This document shows, piece after piece, positions 1 to 13,610 of a DNA stretch of 64,000 nucleotides (position 1 is its first letter; every line of letters begins with the position of its first letter). Where the stretch lies: contig JACATO010000599.1 of assembly GCA_018389105.1 (NCBI GenBank), positions 1 through 64,000 of the forward strand, given 5' to 3'. Below the pieces are notes generated by a model, which ran no database searches, was not told where the DNA came from, and saw only the letters and a list, made by a program, of their open reading frames with translations. This DNA is from Nautilus pompilius (lineage: Eukaryota; Mollusca; Cephalopoda; Nautilida; Nautilidae). The position numbers and the translations under genes were made by a program.

Positions 1-135
1 AGGGGGAGAAAGAGAGATGGAGAGAGAGAGAGAGCGAGAGGGAGATGGGAGAGTGATGAAAAAGAGAGAGGGATGGAGAGAGAGAGGGAGAGAGGGGAGA
101 TGATGCAAGAGAGAGGGAGAGAGGGAGAGTGATGC

Positions 136-168
<33 letters not shown>
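1..168. repeat. (AG)n-rich microsatellite
   Basis: Nearly pure purine tract of GA dinucleotides interrupted by GGGA and GATG units. It begins before the window, so its left end is unknown. No coding content. Confidence 0.95.
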
Positions 169-1806
169 ACTTATCCGGACTGATATTTATTGCTGTTGAA
201 ATATTACGAAAAAGAATAGCGACAGAGCGAAACTCCCCAAAAAATCTGTCGGAAAACCCGTAGAAGCGGGGGTCTGACGGCTTCATTCCCTCGAAGAGCG
301 AAACAGGGGTCTTTCCTGAAACTTATGAGAGCCGGAGAAGCGGGTGCCGGAAAGTGTCCTCGCCGTTTCACTGAAAGCGTGACGTTGGTTGTCGTGATGA
401 ATATCTCAGAAGCGAGGTGTAGTGTACTGCCGCAATATCTTAGAGCTGCCCTCACGCCTGACATTTGGGTTTGAATCTATAAACAGGAAGCCAAAAGGGG
501 GTTCTTCTATACGTGTAACTGGATGAAGAAATAATTTTTATCTATTTCTGCCGTGAGGCTAGAAATACGATTTGCTCAAATTATCGCTTATTATTATACT
601 TCATCATTCTCAAGTTCCAGTCGTAAAGGTTGGGGTTGTGGGCAGCCATATTGTGTGTTGGCACGATCACAGTTCATGTTCCATGTTTAAATTCGCTATG
701 CAGTAATAACCGGAAATTAAGATGCAGTATTATACATAGGTCATCAGAAATGATAGGCAAGCTCACTATTAGGACCAATTATTTTGTGTTACCTAAATAA
801 ATGACGTGGAATCTTTAATCGCATTATTAGATCTGCAGATGAAGCAGAATTGTATGATGAGGCCAACAGTTGGAAGACCGTAAAATCTTGCAGTTATATT
901 TCAACCGTGTCGCAGATCGGCTAGGTGACAGGCGAGTAACGGATACTCATTCATGGCTTATTTACAGGTGTTGAACAGTGAAGCATTAAACGTCTTATAG
1001 CAAGTTTTAAAAGGGTCATAAATATAGTAAAAGTTTAAATGTCGATAATGAAGATGTTGTGCAGTGAGCGATTCAGGTTAGGCATCATCTTTACTCTAGC
1101 CTACTGGTTTGAGAAGCCACAGAGTAAAATTAGGGGTAATCACGGACTACATTATTTAAACTTTGATTGTTTTAGGGATTTGATTGAAACACTGGGAAAA
1201 AACCAACAATTTGGTATGAAAGAAGGTAGCTGCAGGCATATTCTTTGACATGAATGGTGCTGACTGCAGAACTGAAGATTTACTGTACAAAATAAATGAA
1301 TTAGCAGTCGAATGGCTCACCAAGCCAAGTGATGGATGCCAAATGTATCAATAATTTAAACCAACAGCCTAAGGCCTGTTTATAATAAATATGTATCTGT
1401 TCGAAAGGCTCCAAAAAAGAGGTTTGTGCATTGTTATGTAATAAATTAGAAGTCCTAAAGCTCTGTTCTTGACATAAAGTTCAGCCAACTAAGGCGTAGT
1501 GATTTATAACTTCATCGCGATCTCAAATGAACTGGTTGAGGAGGTTCTTCGGTTTTCACAAATAAGAAAATTTGTTTTCTGTAACCTGAGTAGAAGACAA
1601 CTGTTTGCGAAAATTGCTAAATTCGATAGAAATTCTGATTAGTGAAATGCATCTTCAGCTGAATTCGAATTCATCTCCGCCCGCGCGTTTGACTCTGAGT
1701 CTGAAAAGAGTTCCTTCGTATTTTGTTTTGTATTATTGACCTAGGATGGATCAAAGTCAATGTATTCGTGGGTAAGAAGCAACCGTTTATCTGAATGATC
1801 GCCAAA
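169..1806. other. Unassigned intergenic or intronic DNA
   Basis: No protein family, RNA gene or transposon end was recognised on either strand. Short open frames here (for example 1039-1248 on +) have no family resemblance and are of the length expected by chance at this base composition. Confidence 0.5.
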
Positions 1807-1860
1807 GGAGAGGAGGGAGGGAGAGAGAGAGAAAGAGAGAGAGATGGGGAGGGAGGAGGG

Positions 1861-1897
<37 letters not shown>

Positions 1898-1928
1898 GGA
1901 GAGGGAGAGAGAAGAGAGAGAGAGGGGA
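1807..1928. repeat. (GA)n-rich microsatellite
   Basis: Second purine-rich GA/GGGA tract, very like the one at the window start. An open frame runs through it only because GA repeats encode Arg-Glu runs. It is low-complexity sequence, not a gene. Confidence 0.95.
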
Positions 1929-4900
1929 AAGTGAAATGGCAAATTTAATACGATTACTTTACATTAAACTTGAAGTAAATGTCAGATTTCGTACAGAGTT
2001 AAGGAAAACTAATTCAATGCATGGCTTTTATGTTGACGTTTATTGTGCCTACAGCAGTTCGTGCTTAACAAGATCGAGACGAGTTACCAAGAACAGGTGA
2101 AAACCAAATAGCTATTCAATAAAGCAAAAATATCTGGCTAGCTTTGAATGTTATAAGAATTTTGCAGGAAAACCTTTGCTTATGAATCAATAAGATGTCT
2201 TTGTCTAGTGTTTTCAATGTGAGGTAAACCGGAAATGCGTCGGGCATAAGTTCCACTGACTGGAAAGATGTGAAGTGGATGAAAGCTTGGCTCACGGTGG
2301 TGTGGAGAGATATCTATTGAAAGAGAAGGGTGTCACTCCAATTTATAGAAGTTACCATGTTCTCGCATTCAGGCAGTCATGTGCGCGTTAGAAGTGACAC
2401 TTACTGTAGTCCGGCCAAATAACTATTGTGCCGAGATGATCTTAGACAGGTGACGTTTCGTTAAGCCTCACTATAAGAATGATGAGATACATTATCGGGA
2501 AAATTTCGACTTGAATGTCAGAGTGGGCACTAACTACCCTACCTCTCTCCTCTACTGATTTAAAAAGGTGCTTTGGTTTTTCACCAGACGTTAATGTAGT
2601 TCTTCAAACCTGGCACCAGCTGGCGTTGTTAAATACTTGGAATGATAACACGTTTTAGCTGAACTCTAAGAACTTTCCCATATTTCTATTTATAAAACAT
2701 TTCAGCTACCGGAATTATGCATTTTCTTATGAATTCTTGTGAAGTAAATCTATGAAGCGAAGCCCCAGCCCTGTTACTACATCTCGCAAGCACAGCTGCT
2801 GCAGCGAATCGACTTGGTTGAGGAGTCTAACTGAGTCTGGATCCGGAGTCCCCAGTTCTTTCTTAAAGTCTTCGAAGGAAAGAACAAATTTATGTTTGGA
2901 ACGAACATTCCAGGTCAGAAACATCCAAGCAAAAAATGTTACAAAAGTAAAACAGAGACGCCTCAGATAAACATCGTTACCATGCCAACAGCAAACGCCG
3001 ATCGACGCATAACGATGGAGCAAAGTGACAGGTCTGGAAGATGAAGCTAACCGTTGTCCGTCAGAAGAAAAGTAATAGGTCTTCTATGATCAGACCCGCC
3101 ATGCCATCAGTGAAAATCGGTTATCTCCCAAGAAACACTGAGAGGTAGACAGAAACAACGTATTGTTAAAAATGTATTCATTAAGGTGCCTTCTAGTTTT
3201 CCGTGCGACCCAGCGCCAAGAATGGCATTGAAAGTAAACAAGATGTCGGCAAATAAACAGATGAGGCGACGCCGGGATCACAACACATCTGACAAAGAAT
3301 CTGCAGTTCGTGGCTGGCTCTAAACTCCTTCTGCGTCATTAAATGTTTCGAAAAATTACAATGTCGCTTTTATTTCGCCTTTAATGTGTTGATTCGGTTA
3401 ATTCAAATTGTATTCGTCTGTTTTGAACACAGTCAGAGCAAAACCCAAAAGGGCAGCCAGTAGAGTGGAATAAGGTCGGACAATTATATAGTGGGGTGAG
3501 ATCTCGATTCATCCTGTTGTTAGCAGGTTCCCGCCTATGAACCAATACCCGGAAATGTATTACTAGTCTTTTTAACGAGATTAACCGGTCGCCTTCTTCT
3601 GTGATCAGACTGTACACATTACTTTAAAAGATATTTGGATCGAAATGTAAAAGTTTCTTCCAGCCCAGCACCAATAAAATACCAGAGGATCTGGGCGGCA
3701 GGGTCAGATTTATCACGCCTACGGTTTGGAATTTCCTTTTTCTGGTTCCATCTCCCTTTTATCGGATGATCAATCAACGCTGTTTGTGGCTACAGCGGGC
3801 CTCGGGCCAGCCCAGTTTGGTTTTTTTTTTTTTTTTATGGAGGACTTGGTGGTGTTTTCATGTTCGAAACAATTAATTTCCTCACACAAAGTTCCGCTAA
3901 TCTTTCAATCACTGCATTAGCTGCCCGGCCTGACCTTTAACATCTCCCCCATCCCTAGCCAGCTGCGCCTCAGTCGGGCTCTTCAGAACACCCTCTCACT
4001 TCGAGGTCGACGGTCTGGCGTCCGCACTGCGGTGTCTCCTGCCCGTACACTCGGCGAGAAAGCAATTTTCATTACGTGCTAAACAGGTTCCCCGGACCCC
4101 GGTGATGTGTCGCTTTAACTCTGTATCCCTTTCGCCCCGTGTAAGGCCACCCTGTTGTTTACGAGTAACCAATATCGCTCCGCTGACAGCGGCACGCGAT
4201 GGGGGGAAAGGGTTCTGTGTAATTAAATAGCACCCCAACAGCCGACTGAGATAGCACCGCCCACCTTCCTGGTCGTCGAGAAGCTCGTCTAAAAATAATA
4301 TTTGTGGATGTACGATAAATTTTGACAGCGCTGCGTAGTAAACCCTTTGTTGTTTTCCGTTCCTTCGCTATTCCCTTTCCCATCTCTTAACCTTGCCCGA
4401 AAGGTAATACATAATCTACTGCAACGCAAAGCTAAAATACAGAAAAGTGTCTTAATTCGTTTGTTGTTGTTGTTTTTTTTGCTTTTAGTTGCGCACAATT
4501 GCATTTTAGATTTCTAAACAATATTTATTACCTTCAGCGACCCGATGAAGAGTTAAATTAAGGCACAAAAGTCGGAATATAAGTCGCCAAGCCACCGTTT
4601 TCTTGTGGAGAAGACAATGCGTCGTTTCCACCACTGTATCTACACTGGCTGCCACAAGTGTACACTACTCAATGATAGTTTTTAAAAAAAAAAATTATTT
4701 AGTGAGGTAAAAGCCCAAAGATAAAATGCATTTTCACCTGCCAATTCTTTTCTACATCAGCCATACGCTCTACGTAAAAAATATACCCCAGTTTATATTC
4801 AACGTCTTAAAAACTGTCGAAAACATTACCGAACTCAAATATATTCATCTTGGTTTTCTTCCGTTAGTACCACGACACGGTTGTCTCCCTTTAGGAAAGG

Positions 4901-7900
4901 CTGATTTCTATCTCTCCACGGCCGTAGTCATAAAAGGAAATAGAGTTTGTTCTGTATGTTTACCATTTTACCAACTTTGTCTTCCGTGGTGTCCTGGCCA
5001 ATGGTCAATCGACGTTCTCTCTTCGGCACTCAATCCAATAGGTTAACTAACTAAAGAAAACTGACAAACCTTTTAGAAAGTACGACAGCGATTTTCCGCC
5101 ATTTTCCGAGCTCTGGGGAACCGTCTGTTAACTTTCAATCAGTTTTCGTGTTGTTATTAGCCGTGGTGCAGAGTTGGCTAAAGATGAGGTAATCAGGTTC
5201 TTGAAGGTTATTTGGATTTTGTCTGATTGAGCTCTTCCGTTTTTGTTTTTTTTTGCTTAATTTCTAAAACGCTTCCTAGAGAAGGATCGTTTGCTGAAGT
5301 TTCTGGGATATTGACTTAACGAATGACGAATCCTATTGTCAAAATGGATTTGTCTGATTTACCGATATCATTTCTACTTCTGTAAACAAATATTTGCTTT
5401 GAAAGAAGACGACGCAAGTAATAAGGAAGCAGAAATAAATTTTAAAAGGAAATTGATTCAGTTGGAGTCACAACGTATTTTCATTAAGTATAGGGATAAT
5501 GTCGGCACCGCTACGACGTTCGGTCGTGGGTTCTAGAATCTAGAGGGCTTACAAACTTACTGCTACCGATAGTTCGTTCTTCTCGTGCCGCCTCTTTCTG
5601 AAAGTCTTTAAAAACGGAATATTTTGTCTAATGACCCAAAACTGTTCTGTTCACCAAAACTTCTACAGGCGATACCGGAAGTCAGACGGGAAAAGGGATG
5701 CACAGCACACAAAAAAAGTGGCTTGTAACGGAAGTGCCAATTGAATTCCCTGTGCAAGTCGCAGAAATGAATTGAAAGGAAACTGGAATACTCAAGAAAA
5801 ACCAGTCACACAACTAAGGAATAAAAACCCCATTGGCTTGATACCAAACGCGGTTTTAACTCTTTTGAAATTAAAATGGCGGCGTCCGCCACCACGACAA
5901 ACGGGTAGCATGCTATGCTAATTTGCATAAACTCTAGATCTAAGAAATTTTTTACCATTATTATTTTTATTTTTATTTAAAGGTGACGATTCAGACTCAT
6001 TATTGGTTTTGGTATCTGAAGAATGTTACTACTAACCTAATCGTCCAAAGTAAAATGTTGGAAGAACTTTTTAAAATTAATTTTTAACCAAAACGTAAAG
6101 CGAAAGTAAAAAGAATAATTAGATACTCGAAGTGTTCCGCTCCTCTGCCATATGCGTTTTTTCGTAATGAAAGCTTTGAAAACAAAAGGCACAAAAGTAA
6201 ATAGTATGGAAAAAACGACGCCAAAGACCGTTGTTTATTAGGGAAGACTGATCCGGAGAGAGATACTTGGAAGAGACAGTACTAAAGGGAACCTTGTTAT
6301 CATCAATTGTTTTTGGTTTAAAAGACAGTCTCGCATCCCCGAGATGCCTTATAGAGGTACTTTCTTCAACCGCAGCAGCACTGAATGGAAAGATGTTGGT
6401 GTGGTAAACGATAAACAGGGAGCCCTCATCTCGCCAGATCACTGGTGAATGGTAGTAACATGTAAAGATGGGAGAGAGAAAAGGTTCGCTCTGTTTTACC
6501 GATAGTTTGGACTGGTCCCTTCTTTTAGCAGTGCAGAGGATATGGCATTTATTAGTTCTACCCGCTGCCCGTTTGTAACCGAAGAAAAACAAAGCAACGT
6601 TTTCTCTTCACTACTTAATCGTGCTGTAGTAGACTGGTAACCGTCTGGTTTGCTTTCTCTGGGATCTACAAGTCTAATTTCGACCCTGTTTCTGGCGTTC
6701 GTCCCGTGATGTTATAGCAGAAGTAAAATCTCTTTTGGATTTTGTATTTTTCATGTTTTTATCGCCATTTATGCCGTCATAGAATCATCCGCGTTTTTTG
6801 GCGAGGGGGCCATGCCAAGACTTCGTGGACGATAAAAACCAGAGAAATTATTTCCAAGACTTCTGGGTAAGTCGTCAAGGTTAACAAAAGGTATTAATTT
6901 ATGGCCCAGCTGTCCTTATGGCGGCTTTCGAGATGTCCATTAGTTTATAACAGAGATGATGATAAAGATTCGAGAAAAAAATATGTCAGCAGTTCCGCAA
7001 ACAACATTACCAGAAATCTCTCTGGTTATTTTTTGTTGTATAAATAACATATAAAAAGCCATATCGTTATCTCAATCACTTATATTTATCAATTTATGAT
7101 ACATGGGATATAATATATGTTGGATAGACCGCGGATTTCTGGAGAACTTATCTAGATAATTGTGTTGAAAAGCGATCTCTGGAAAACCAAAGTTGTTTGC
7201 CCGCTTTCTAATTCCAACTTGTAGCGAATACTGAAAGCTTTCGATCAAAGCCAAATTCGGGGATTTAATTATGGCGTTATCTCTATAAGTAAATATATTC
7301 AATCCATCTTATTTTCCCCAAATAAAAAAGAAAAGAAAAATGCTTGTGTGCAGTTTGACCAATAATATTAGGATTCTTGGTTTTTGAACCATCGCGGCGC
7401 CAGAGGAGAGATTCTCAAACTCCGATATTCAGGTAGTGATTTCAAAGCAAATAGCCTCTCAATTTGCTCTTTGAAATTCGGCTGATCACAATAATTAATT
7501 TAAAACTGAGACGCACCTGATAGCGTAAGTGCTGCTTTCACAAAAGCTGGGATCGACTCGGTTTGACACGCCTGTTCCAGAATGTCTACGATGATAGGCC
7601 ATCGAGGTACTGGCCACCTTATTGCGAGATTTTATGCAAATACGCATTCTATGATTTAAGCGGCCTTCGGGAAAACACAAGAAATACGCCAAGCCCTCTT
7701 TGTTTTGTTTAGAATTCAATAAATTAAGAAATAGTCGTCACATAAAATTTAAGCGATGTTAAAAGTGAACGCTTACAATGCGAGTGTAGATTGTAATTTA
7801 TACATAAAAGAGCCATTACAGGATTTTTCCCAGTGCTAAAAAGATGGGCATTGTTACAAACAGCGCTGGGTAGAAAATACGCAGAGATAGGTACAAAAAA

Positions 7901-9192
7901 AGTTTGTAAAAATCTTTATACGAAACATTATTTTAAAATGTAAAATAAATAACTTTTACTAATTTGGCTCGTATATCTACATGTATTTATTTTGAATGCA
8001 ATCAAAATCGCTGTTTGTACATTAACTCTGATAAAGGCACTCCGGCCAGGCAAGTGTTAAAGTTCTGGGGGTGGGTTGTTGTTGCTTTTAGTGTTTAGTT
8101 ATTGTTAATTTCCGTGACCCGAACGACAGAGGTCGGGTGAGACTCGGGGATTGCTACATTAGGGTCCTCTTTCCAAATATCATCAGCAAGACGTAGACGA
8201 ATTATAGGGAGGGTTGGGTTCCTTTTCGTACCTCCGTCAGCACAAACCGCTGACAAATTAAATCGTAAGCAGCAACTTTCTTAACATCGGTTTTCGGTAA
8301 TTATCACAAGCTGTTACTTTAGGGGAAAGAAATGAAAACGGGTTCTGAAAGAACTGTGTTGCGGATTATGATCACAAGAATATAATATAAAATGATTTAC
8401 GTGAATGGAATAGAATTGTCCAGGAAAGAATAAACGATTGCGGCCGTTTTCGAATAGTAAATCATCAGAAAGCTATTATTCTAAGTCAGTTACAGCGAGA
8501 ACCCTGAACACAACATAGAATTACAAAATTATAACCGAAAGAAGCAAGTCACGACAGCTGTCAATCATTATCTCTTTATTCTGGAAGACCGTGTATAAGG
8601 CGATCATTAACATACAGTTGGCTGGCAGTGGTTTGTATAACATACGTAATTTGTCAGTTTTATTAGTTTCTATTAAAATGTTCGGATGGGCCGAGAAATT
8701 TTAAGGCATGAATACAAATACTGTTTTTATGTCAACAAGTGAACGAGAAAGGTAAAAAAAATGTGCTGTCTGTTAACTACTTTGCTATTAATGTGAAACC
8801 TTTCTTTGGAATATGGTTTAAATCATCAGAAATAATTGGTAGCGGGTTGGTGTGTGTTCTAAATCCACGTTGCTGCTAAATGACCAAACATAATACTGAA
8901 GGAAAAGCGCCTGCCAGAGATTGGCACCTATTTTCTGATATGTAGAATGCACAAACAAAAGTTATGTGTGCTGTGTCCAGAGATTCTGAGAGAAAGATGT
9001 ACTGCTGCTTTAAATGCGAAGAACTGTGCAGTTTAGCTGCCAACAAATCTACCAGAATGCCAGGAATAATTAACCGAACGAACCACCAAACGAGACGATA
9101 ATAAACCTGACCTGTTTTGCTACAAAACTCACAGTGATATCTGTAACTGAGTTAATAACTTTTTGTCACAAGTAGAATGATGTCTATTCAAT
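1929..9192. other. Unassigned DNA without a recognised gene
   Basis: Seven kilobases with homopolymer runs and no domain-bearing open frame. The longest frame (6119-6592, - strand, 157 codons) has no motif and no family resemblance. A frame of that length is not surprising in 64 kb of six-frame sequence at this A+T content. Degenerate repeats below my detection limit cannot be excluded. Confidence 0.5.
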
Positions 9193-9349
9193 GTCTCAAG
9201 ATACTGTAGACAGCTGATACTGAGATTCGAACCAGGAATCTCCGATTGCTAGACCAAGTGTGCTACCAACTGAGTTCAGTCCACATGGGTTAACAATCGG
9301 ACATTCTTGGTTCAAATCCCAGTATCAACTGTCAACAGTATCTTGAGAT
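9193..9349. repeat. tRNA-like foldback (palindromic) element
   Basis: Two arms of about 56 bp (9193-9248 and 9294-9349) are reverse complements with only a few mismatches, separated by about 45 bp. Read on the - strand, the left arm plus loop looks like the body of a tRNA: a D-arm-like CTCAGTTGGTAG followed by a B-box-like GGTTCGAATCT. The right arm carries the matching box on the + strand as GGTTCAAATCC. This suggests a tRNA-derived SINE or MITE that exists as an inverted duplication. No acceptor stem could be paired, so a functional tRNA is unlikely. Confidence 0.6.
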
Positions 9350-10112
9350 ACTGAAAACATGCACATATATATACACGAAGCCAGGACATTTTTAGAATTT
9401 TTCCAAGTTTAAAGTATCTAGAATATGCAGAAAATTAAACTGAATAAATTTAAGAGCTATTATCGTCAATTACTAAAAAGTGTCCAATTCTAAACCTTAA
9501 TTGTTAACATAAATAATTACTTAATAACATCTGAAATGTCAACAGATAGAGTGAATAACTGTCACTGGCACTTAACACTGATAATCAATTTAAAATTCAT
9601 TAGTTGCTAGTTTTCTTCACTAGATTTTTAAAAAAAACAAGTCACGACAACTCCACGCCATCTTATGCGCATTTTAAGAAAACAAATTATTACTTTTTGT
9701 GGGCTTCGTGAGCCTAATTAACACCCAAAAGTTATTGCTCTCTACTTTTAGTTGTATTAGTCCTTTGTATACCACGTCCATTTTCTCCCTTGCTCAGACC
9801 GCCCGGCCCGACCTAGAACCACTGGCCAGTGTCAAGCTGGCTGTATATCTAGTCGACAGGCTAATAATTCAAAACGCGTGGACTTGGAGCCACACGGCCC
9901 CTAAGGCTCAACAGTTACACAAATGCTCCACAGATACTACTACACGGGTCTTCAAAACACAAAAATTTTGTTTTAAGCGGCATTTTCTCTCCAAAAAAAA
10001 AAAAAAACGAATTTTTAGCCAAATTAATTTTTTAAAAAAAATTAAGAACAGTGATTAGATTTCGCGACACATTTTACGTTTAAAGGTCGAGAACCGGTCA
10101 GGGACACACACG
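9350..10112. other. Unassigned A+T-rich DNA
   Basis: No gene or transposon signature recognised. An open frame of 119 codons (9699-10058, +) ends in poly-Lys encoded by an A run and has no family resemblance. Confidence 0.45.
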
Positions 10113-10184
10113 CACGTGGTTTTCCGAAGACACGTGATTTTCCTAAGACACGTGATTTTCCGAAGACACGTGGTTTTCCGAAAG
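10113..10184. repeat. 18-bp tandem repeat with four E-boxes
   Basis: Four copies of an 18-bp unit. Each opens with the perfect palindrome CACGTG, at 10113, 10131, 10149 and 10167, so the spacing is exactly 18 bp. The intervening sequence is close to GTTTTCCGAAGA, with single-base variation between copies. CACGTG is the canonical E-box bound by bHLH factors such as Myc/Max, USF and CLOCK/BMAL. Any regulatory role is inference. Confidence 0.85.
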
Positions 10185-11099
10185 AAATGTCTTCGGATGT
10201 ATTTTAGTTTCTTCCAAACGTTTAAACAAATAATTAATTCGTTTTATAATAAAAAAAAGATGTCGAAAGATAGAAATAATATAGTTTTGAAGAATATCAA
10301 TAACTGACGACAATAATCTAAAATGAATAAACCGAGACCCCCCCTTTTTTTTGTATCAAACTCTGAAGAGTAGATAAAAACTGGAGTAAATCAAATCAGT
10401 CTTAAGCAACATCAAAGGGTTAACAGGAATCTATGAAGCGAGAAAAATGTTTAGGGAAAAAAAATAACCTCCTCCGAAATATTAAGAAACGTGTAAAAAT
10501 TTAGAACCTTATAACCCGGTTTATAGGCGCAAGTTCAGAATTTGCATAAAGGGAAGAATAAACCCACAAGGTAATAAGAGTAAACATGTCTAATTCGTAC
10601 TAAAGATGAATACAAGAATAAAGTTGTTTTTTTTTTGTTTTTTTTACATAAGCAGGTGTCTATTTAGTTCTGACATTCTCAGTGGAGAAGAGTATACACT
10701 CGTAAAAATTATGCCCTCACACCACCCAGGAAGTAGAGAATTAAAGAAATAAGGTAACACTTCCTTTGATCTGTTTCTCGTTTTCACGAAGCGCCACCTT
10801 ATACTCTCGGTAAATGCATCAGTGTGTTTATTAAAGATGCGCTATTAAGAAAAGCCCGGTCTGTATGGATCTGCCAAAATATTATTCTATAATATATAAT
10901 ATGTGTATCTTGTATTGGACTAATTATTAAAAAGGCAAAAAAATGTTTTGTATATTTTATATATTTTAAGCTGAGAAACACCGGACAGTGTCGAACGACA
11001 TTTGACCTCTTTTATCTCTGCAATAACAATTACAAGGTGACTGACTTTTAGTAGCTTAGAAAATTCTTTGCGGAAGGGTAATTCCACGGCATAACATAT
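10185..11099. other. A+T-rich unassigned DNA beside the Polinton relic
   Basis: Strongly A+T-rich with poly(T) runs and no recognised coding remnant. It could be part of the decayed Polinton that starts somewhere near here, because no terminal inverted repeat was found to fix the boundary. Confidence 0.4.
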
Positions 11100-11879
11100 T
11101 TAGGGTATGATTAATCGGTCTATTTTCAGTGATACTCGCACTTCAAATATTTTCTTTGAAAGACACGATGATGTTAAGTTTATGAAAAACTTAAATCGTG
11201 AGTATTGTAAAATAAAATAAAATTTAATTTAAAGCTATAAATGGCTTTGTTTTTGATTTAAAAGTCACGAGATATCAAAATGAAAATTTAAAGACTTGCG
11301 AGTCGTTACAAAGCAACTCTGAGTTAAGAAAGTATTAAAATTGTATTTTTTAATTTATATTATATTCAGAATTTGAAAACATTTAAACTAATGTGAAAGG
11401 AGTGAATGAATTCTCTTTCAAAAATCAGTTTAACGATTTTAAAAGCACGATGCACAAATTAACAAAGACATTTAGAAAGATCATCGAGCTTTTTTTAAAG
11501 ATCGATCAATATGATCCACTTAGAGCATCATTACCAAAGAATTACCTAACTTTAGAGAAAATGCTATACTAAGTATTGGAAATAAAGACAAAAGTAAAGA
11601 TTGCCACATATACTCTAAATAATGCGAGCGAACATGTAAATCTCTTGCTTATTAAACAGGAAAATCGAACTCATGATACTCTGATTAAAAATCTATCTAA
11701 ACTAATTAGAACGACAATAACAAAGAATTAACAAAAGATCTAATATTACCCAATCAATTGTTTATTAAGTTATAAAGACGAGAAACTCCAAAACAGAGAA
11801 ATGTGCAATAAAAATTTACCAGTTTTACCTAGATCGCCTAAAACGTGTAATAAATTTTAATTTAAAAACTTTTCAGAAA

Positions 11880-13610
11880 CAGTGAAAGTACATTTTGCGA
11901 TTTATACAAATTTTGTAAGTGTTTTGCCAAAAGTATAAAGAACTAATAAAAGCACAACATATCATAATAGACATTACAGCTTTTTGTTATTATGTAAAAC
12001 CTACACCTGTTTTCTCTAAAGCTAAAAATAAAGTAAATGAAATTGCTAAAAACTTTATAAAATGTAATAAAAAATAAGTACTTAATATCTACTTTATTCT
12101 AAAAAATTTAATATATGATTATACAAATTAAGATCGAATAAACTTTATAGTTTCTAAATTTTACCATATTTCTGGAAAAATGTATTGTCACGGTAAAATA
12201 GTGAGGAACCACCGTCATTTAACTGGCAAATTTAGGGAAACGCACATAACTGGTGTAATTTAAACTTTAGCTATCCCAATCAATAACCATTATAGTTTAT
12301 AGTTTTTCTGATTGCAATGAGCATTTTTTTTATAAATCTGGATAAACGTTACTATTTATAATGTACCACAAATATTCAAAAAGTATATCTCATTTTTATT
12401 TAAAGAATTTATTAATAAAGAGATAACACCAAATGTCTAGATTCTTTTAGATTTATGGGGACAGGTTTAGATAAATTAGTGCCAAATCTAAACAATTTAT
12501 GCATAAAACGTTTGCAAAGGTTGTTTTTCACACATTTTATTGGCGATTTTAGTAAATATTAGTATCTACTAAAGAATTAACAAAAAATTGTCATCTCATA
12601 AAAATGAGATAGAAAGAGCGCGTCAAACTAAGATTTTGAGAATTATAAAAAATTGTGTACAACATTTAACCATTAGGAAAGTAGGACGGTATCTATCTGA
12701 AATCTGATGTCTTACTTTCGGCTGATCTATTTGAAAACTTTAGAGTTAGATCGATGTAACTTTTTACAGCCCTTCTAGCCTGGAATGCTTTTCTAAAGAT
12801 GAATAAAGTAAAATTATATCTCTTAGCACGTTATGATGGGTTATTATTGATAAACACGATATGAGGGGAGGAATCTTCATGGTGCTGCATAGTCATGCTG
12901 TATGATTGTCTAAATATGATTTGTAAAACTCTCGAAGTACCAAACATAGATGTCGTTGGAAGAGAAATATCAAATCTCACATTCAGAGATGTTATAAAAT
13001 TAAATGATCATTAACGTAAAGTTTTAAATATAAATTATGAGCCAGTATTATTTACTTAGATGTAGATAATCTCTACGATTGGGCCGAGTCAACCACTGCC
13101 GACAATAGATTTAGGTGGGTAAAACCGTAACATTCAGAAATCTATTAAATAATTATAAGGAATAAACCTTACTCTTGTGATACATGAAGCAGACTTAAAA
13201 TATCCCGAAGTCTTCATCATGTTCATGTAATTAAAATTACTAGCTGTAGAAAAGACATTCCGAATACCGAGTAGCCTTTATCTTAACATAAAAGGATATA
13301 AAAAAATAAACTCTGATGTAAATCTACTATTAAGAATTGCTAAATAACTCTTTATAATAAAATGAATTATGTCTTAGATTATAGAAATCTTGAGTTTATT
13401 ATCTCTAGATATGGAATAACAAAGAGTTAAGGAGATGAACAGTTATAAACGTTTGCACATCCCAAAAGCAACTTTAAAAAGCACGTGTTCATAAAATTAT
13501 CCAACACTACACATAAAAATATTAATGATTAAAACAATTCTCTTACATATAAAAATCTTTACTTAGAAATGTACATTTTAAATTATTTAAAATATCGAGT
13601 GTATGGTTTT
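11880..13610 (+). pseudogene. Polinton-type DNA polymerase B, broken
   Basis: Family B, protein-primed polymerase remnant read across several frames with many stops. Visible landmarks in order: an N-terminal segment with a Cys-His pattern at 12186-12236; an exonuclease-side segment at 12694-12746 containing DVLLSADLFENFR; the palm motif A region at 13059-13088, read as DVDNLYDWAE; and a downstream segment at 13362-13397 with YVLDYRNLEF. The order and spacing match Polinton-type polymerases, which replicate the element DNA. The family is known from many animal genomes. The many disabling changes show it is not functional. Confidence 0.75.

Noticed and set aside
1795-2100. Open frame rich in Arg-Glu repeats
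   Set aside because: It is the translation of a GA microsatellite, not a gene.
6119-6592. 157-codon open frame on -
   Set aside because: No motif or family resemblance, and its length is within chance expectation for six frames over 64 kb.
9208-9275. tRNA gene on the - strand
   Set aside because: D-arm and B-box-like parts are visible, but I could not pair an acceptor stem or a clean anticodon arm, and the sequence is half of a palindrome.
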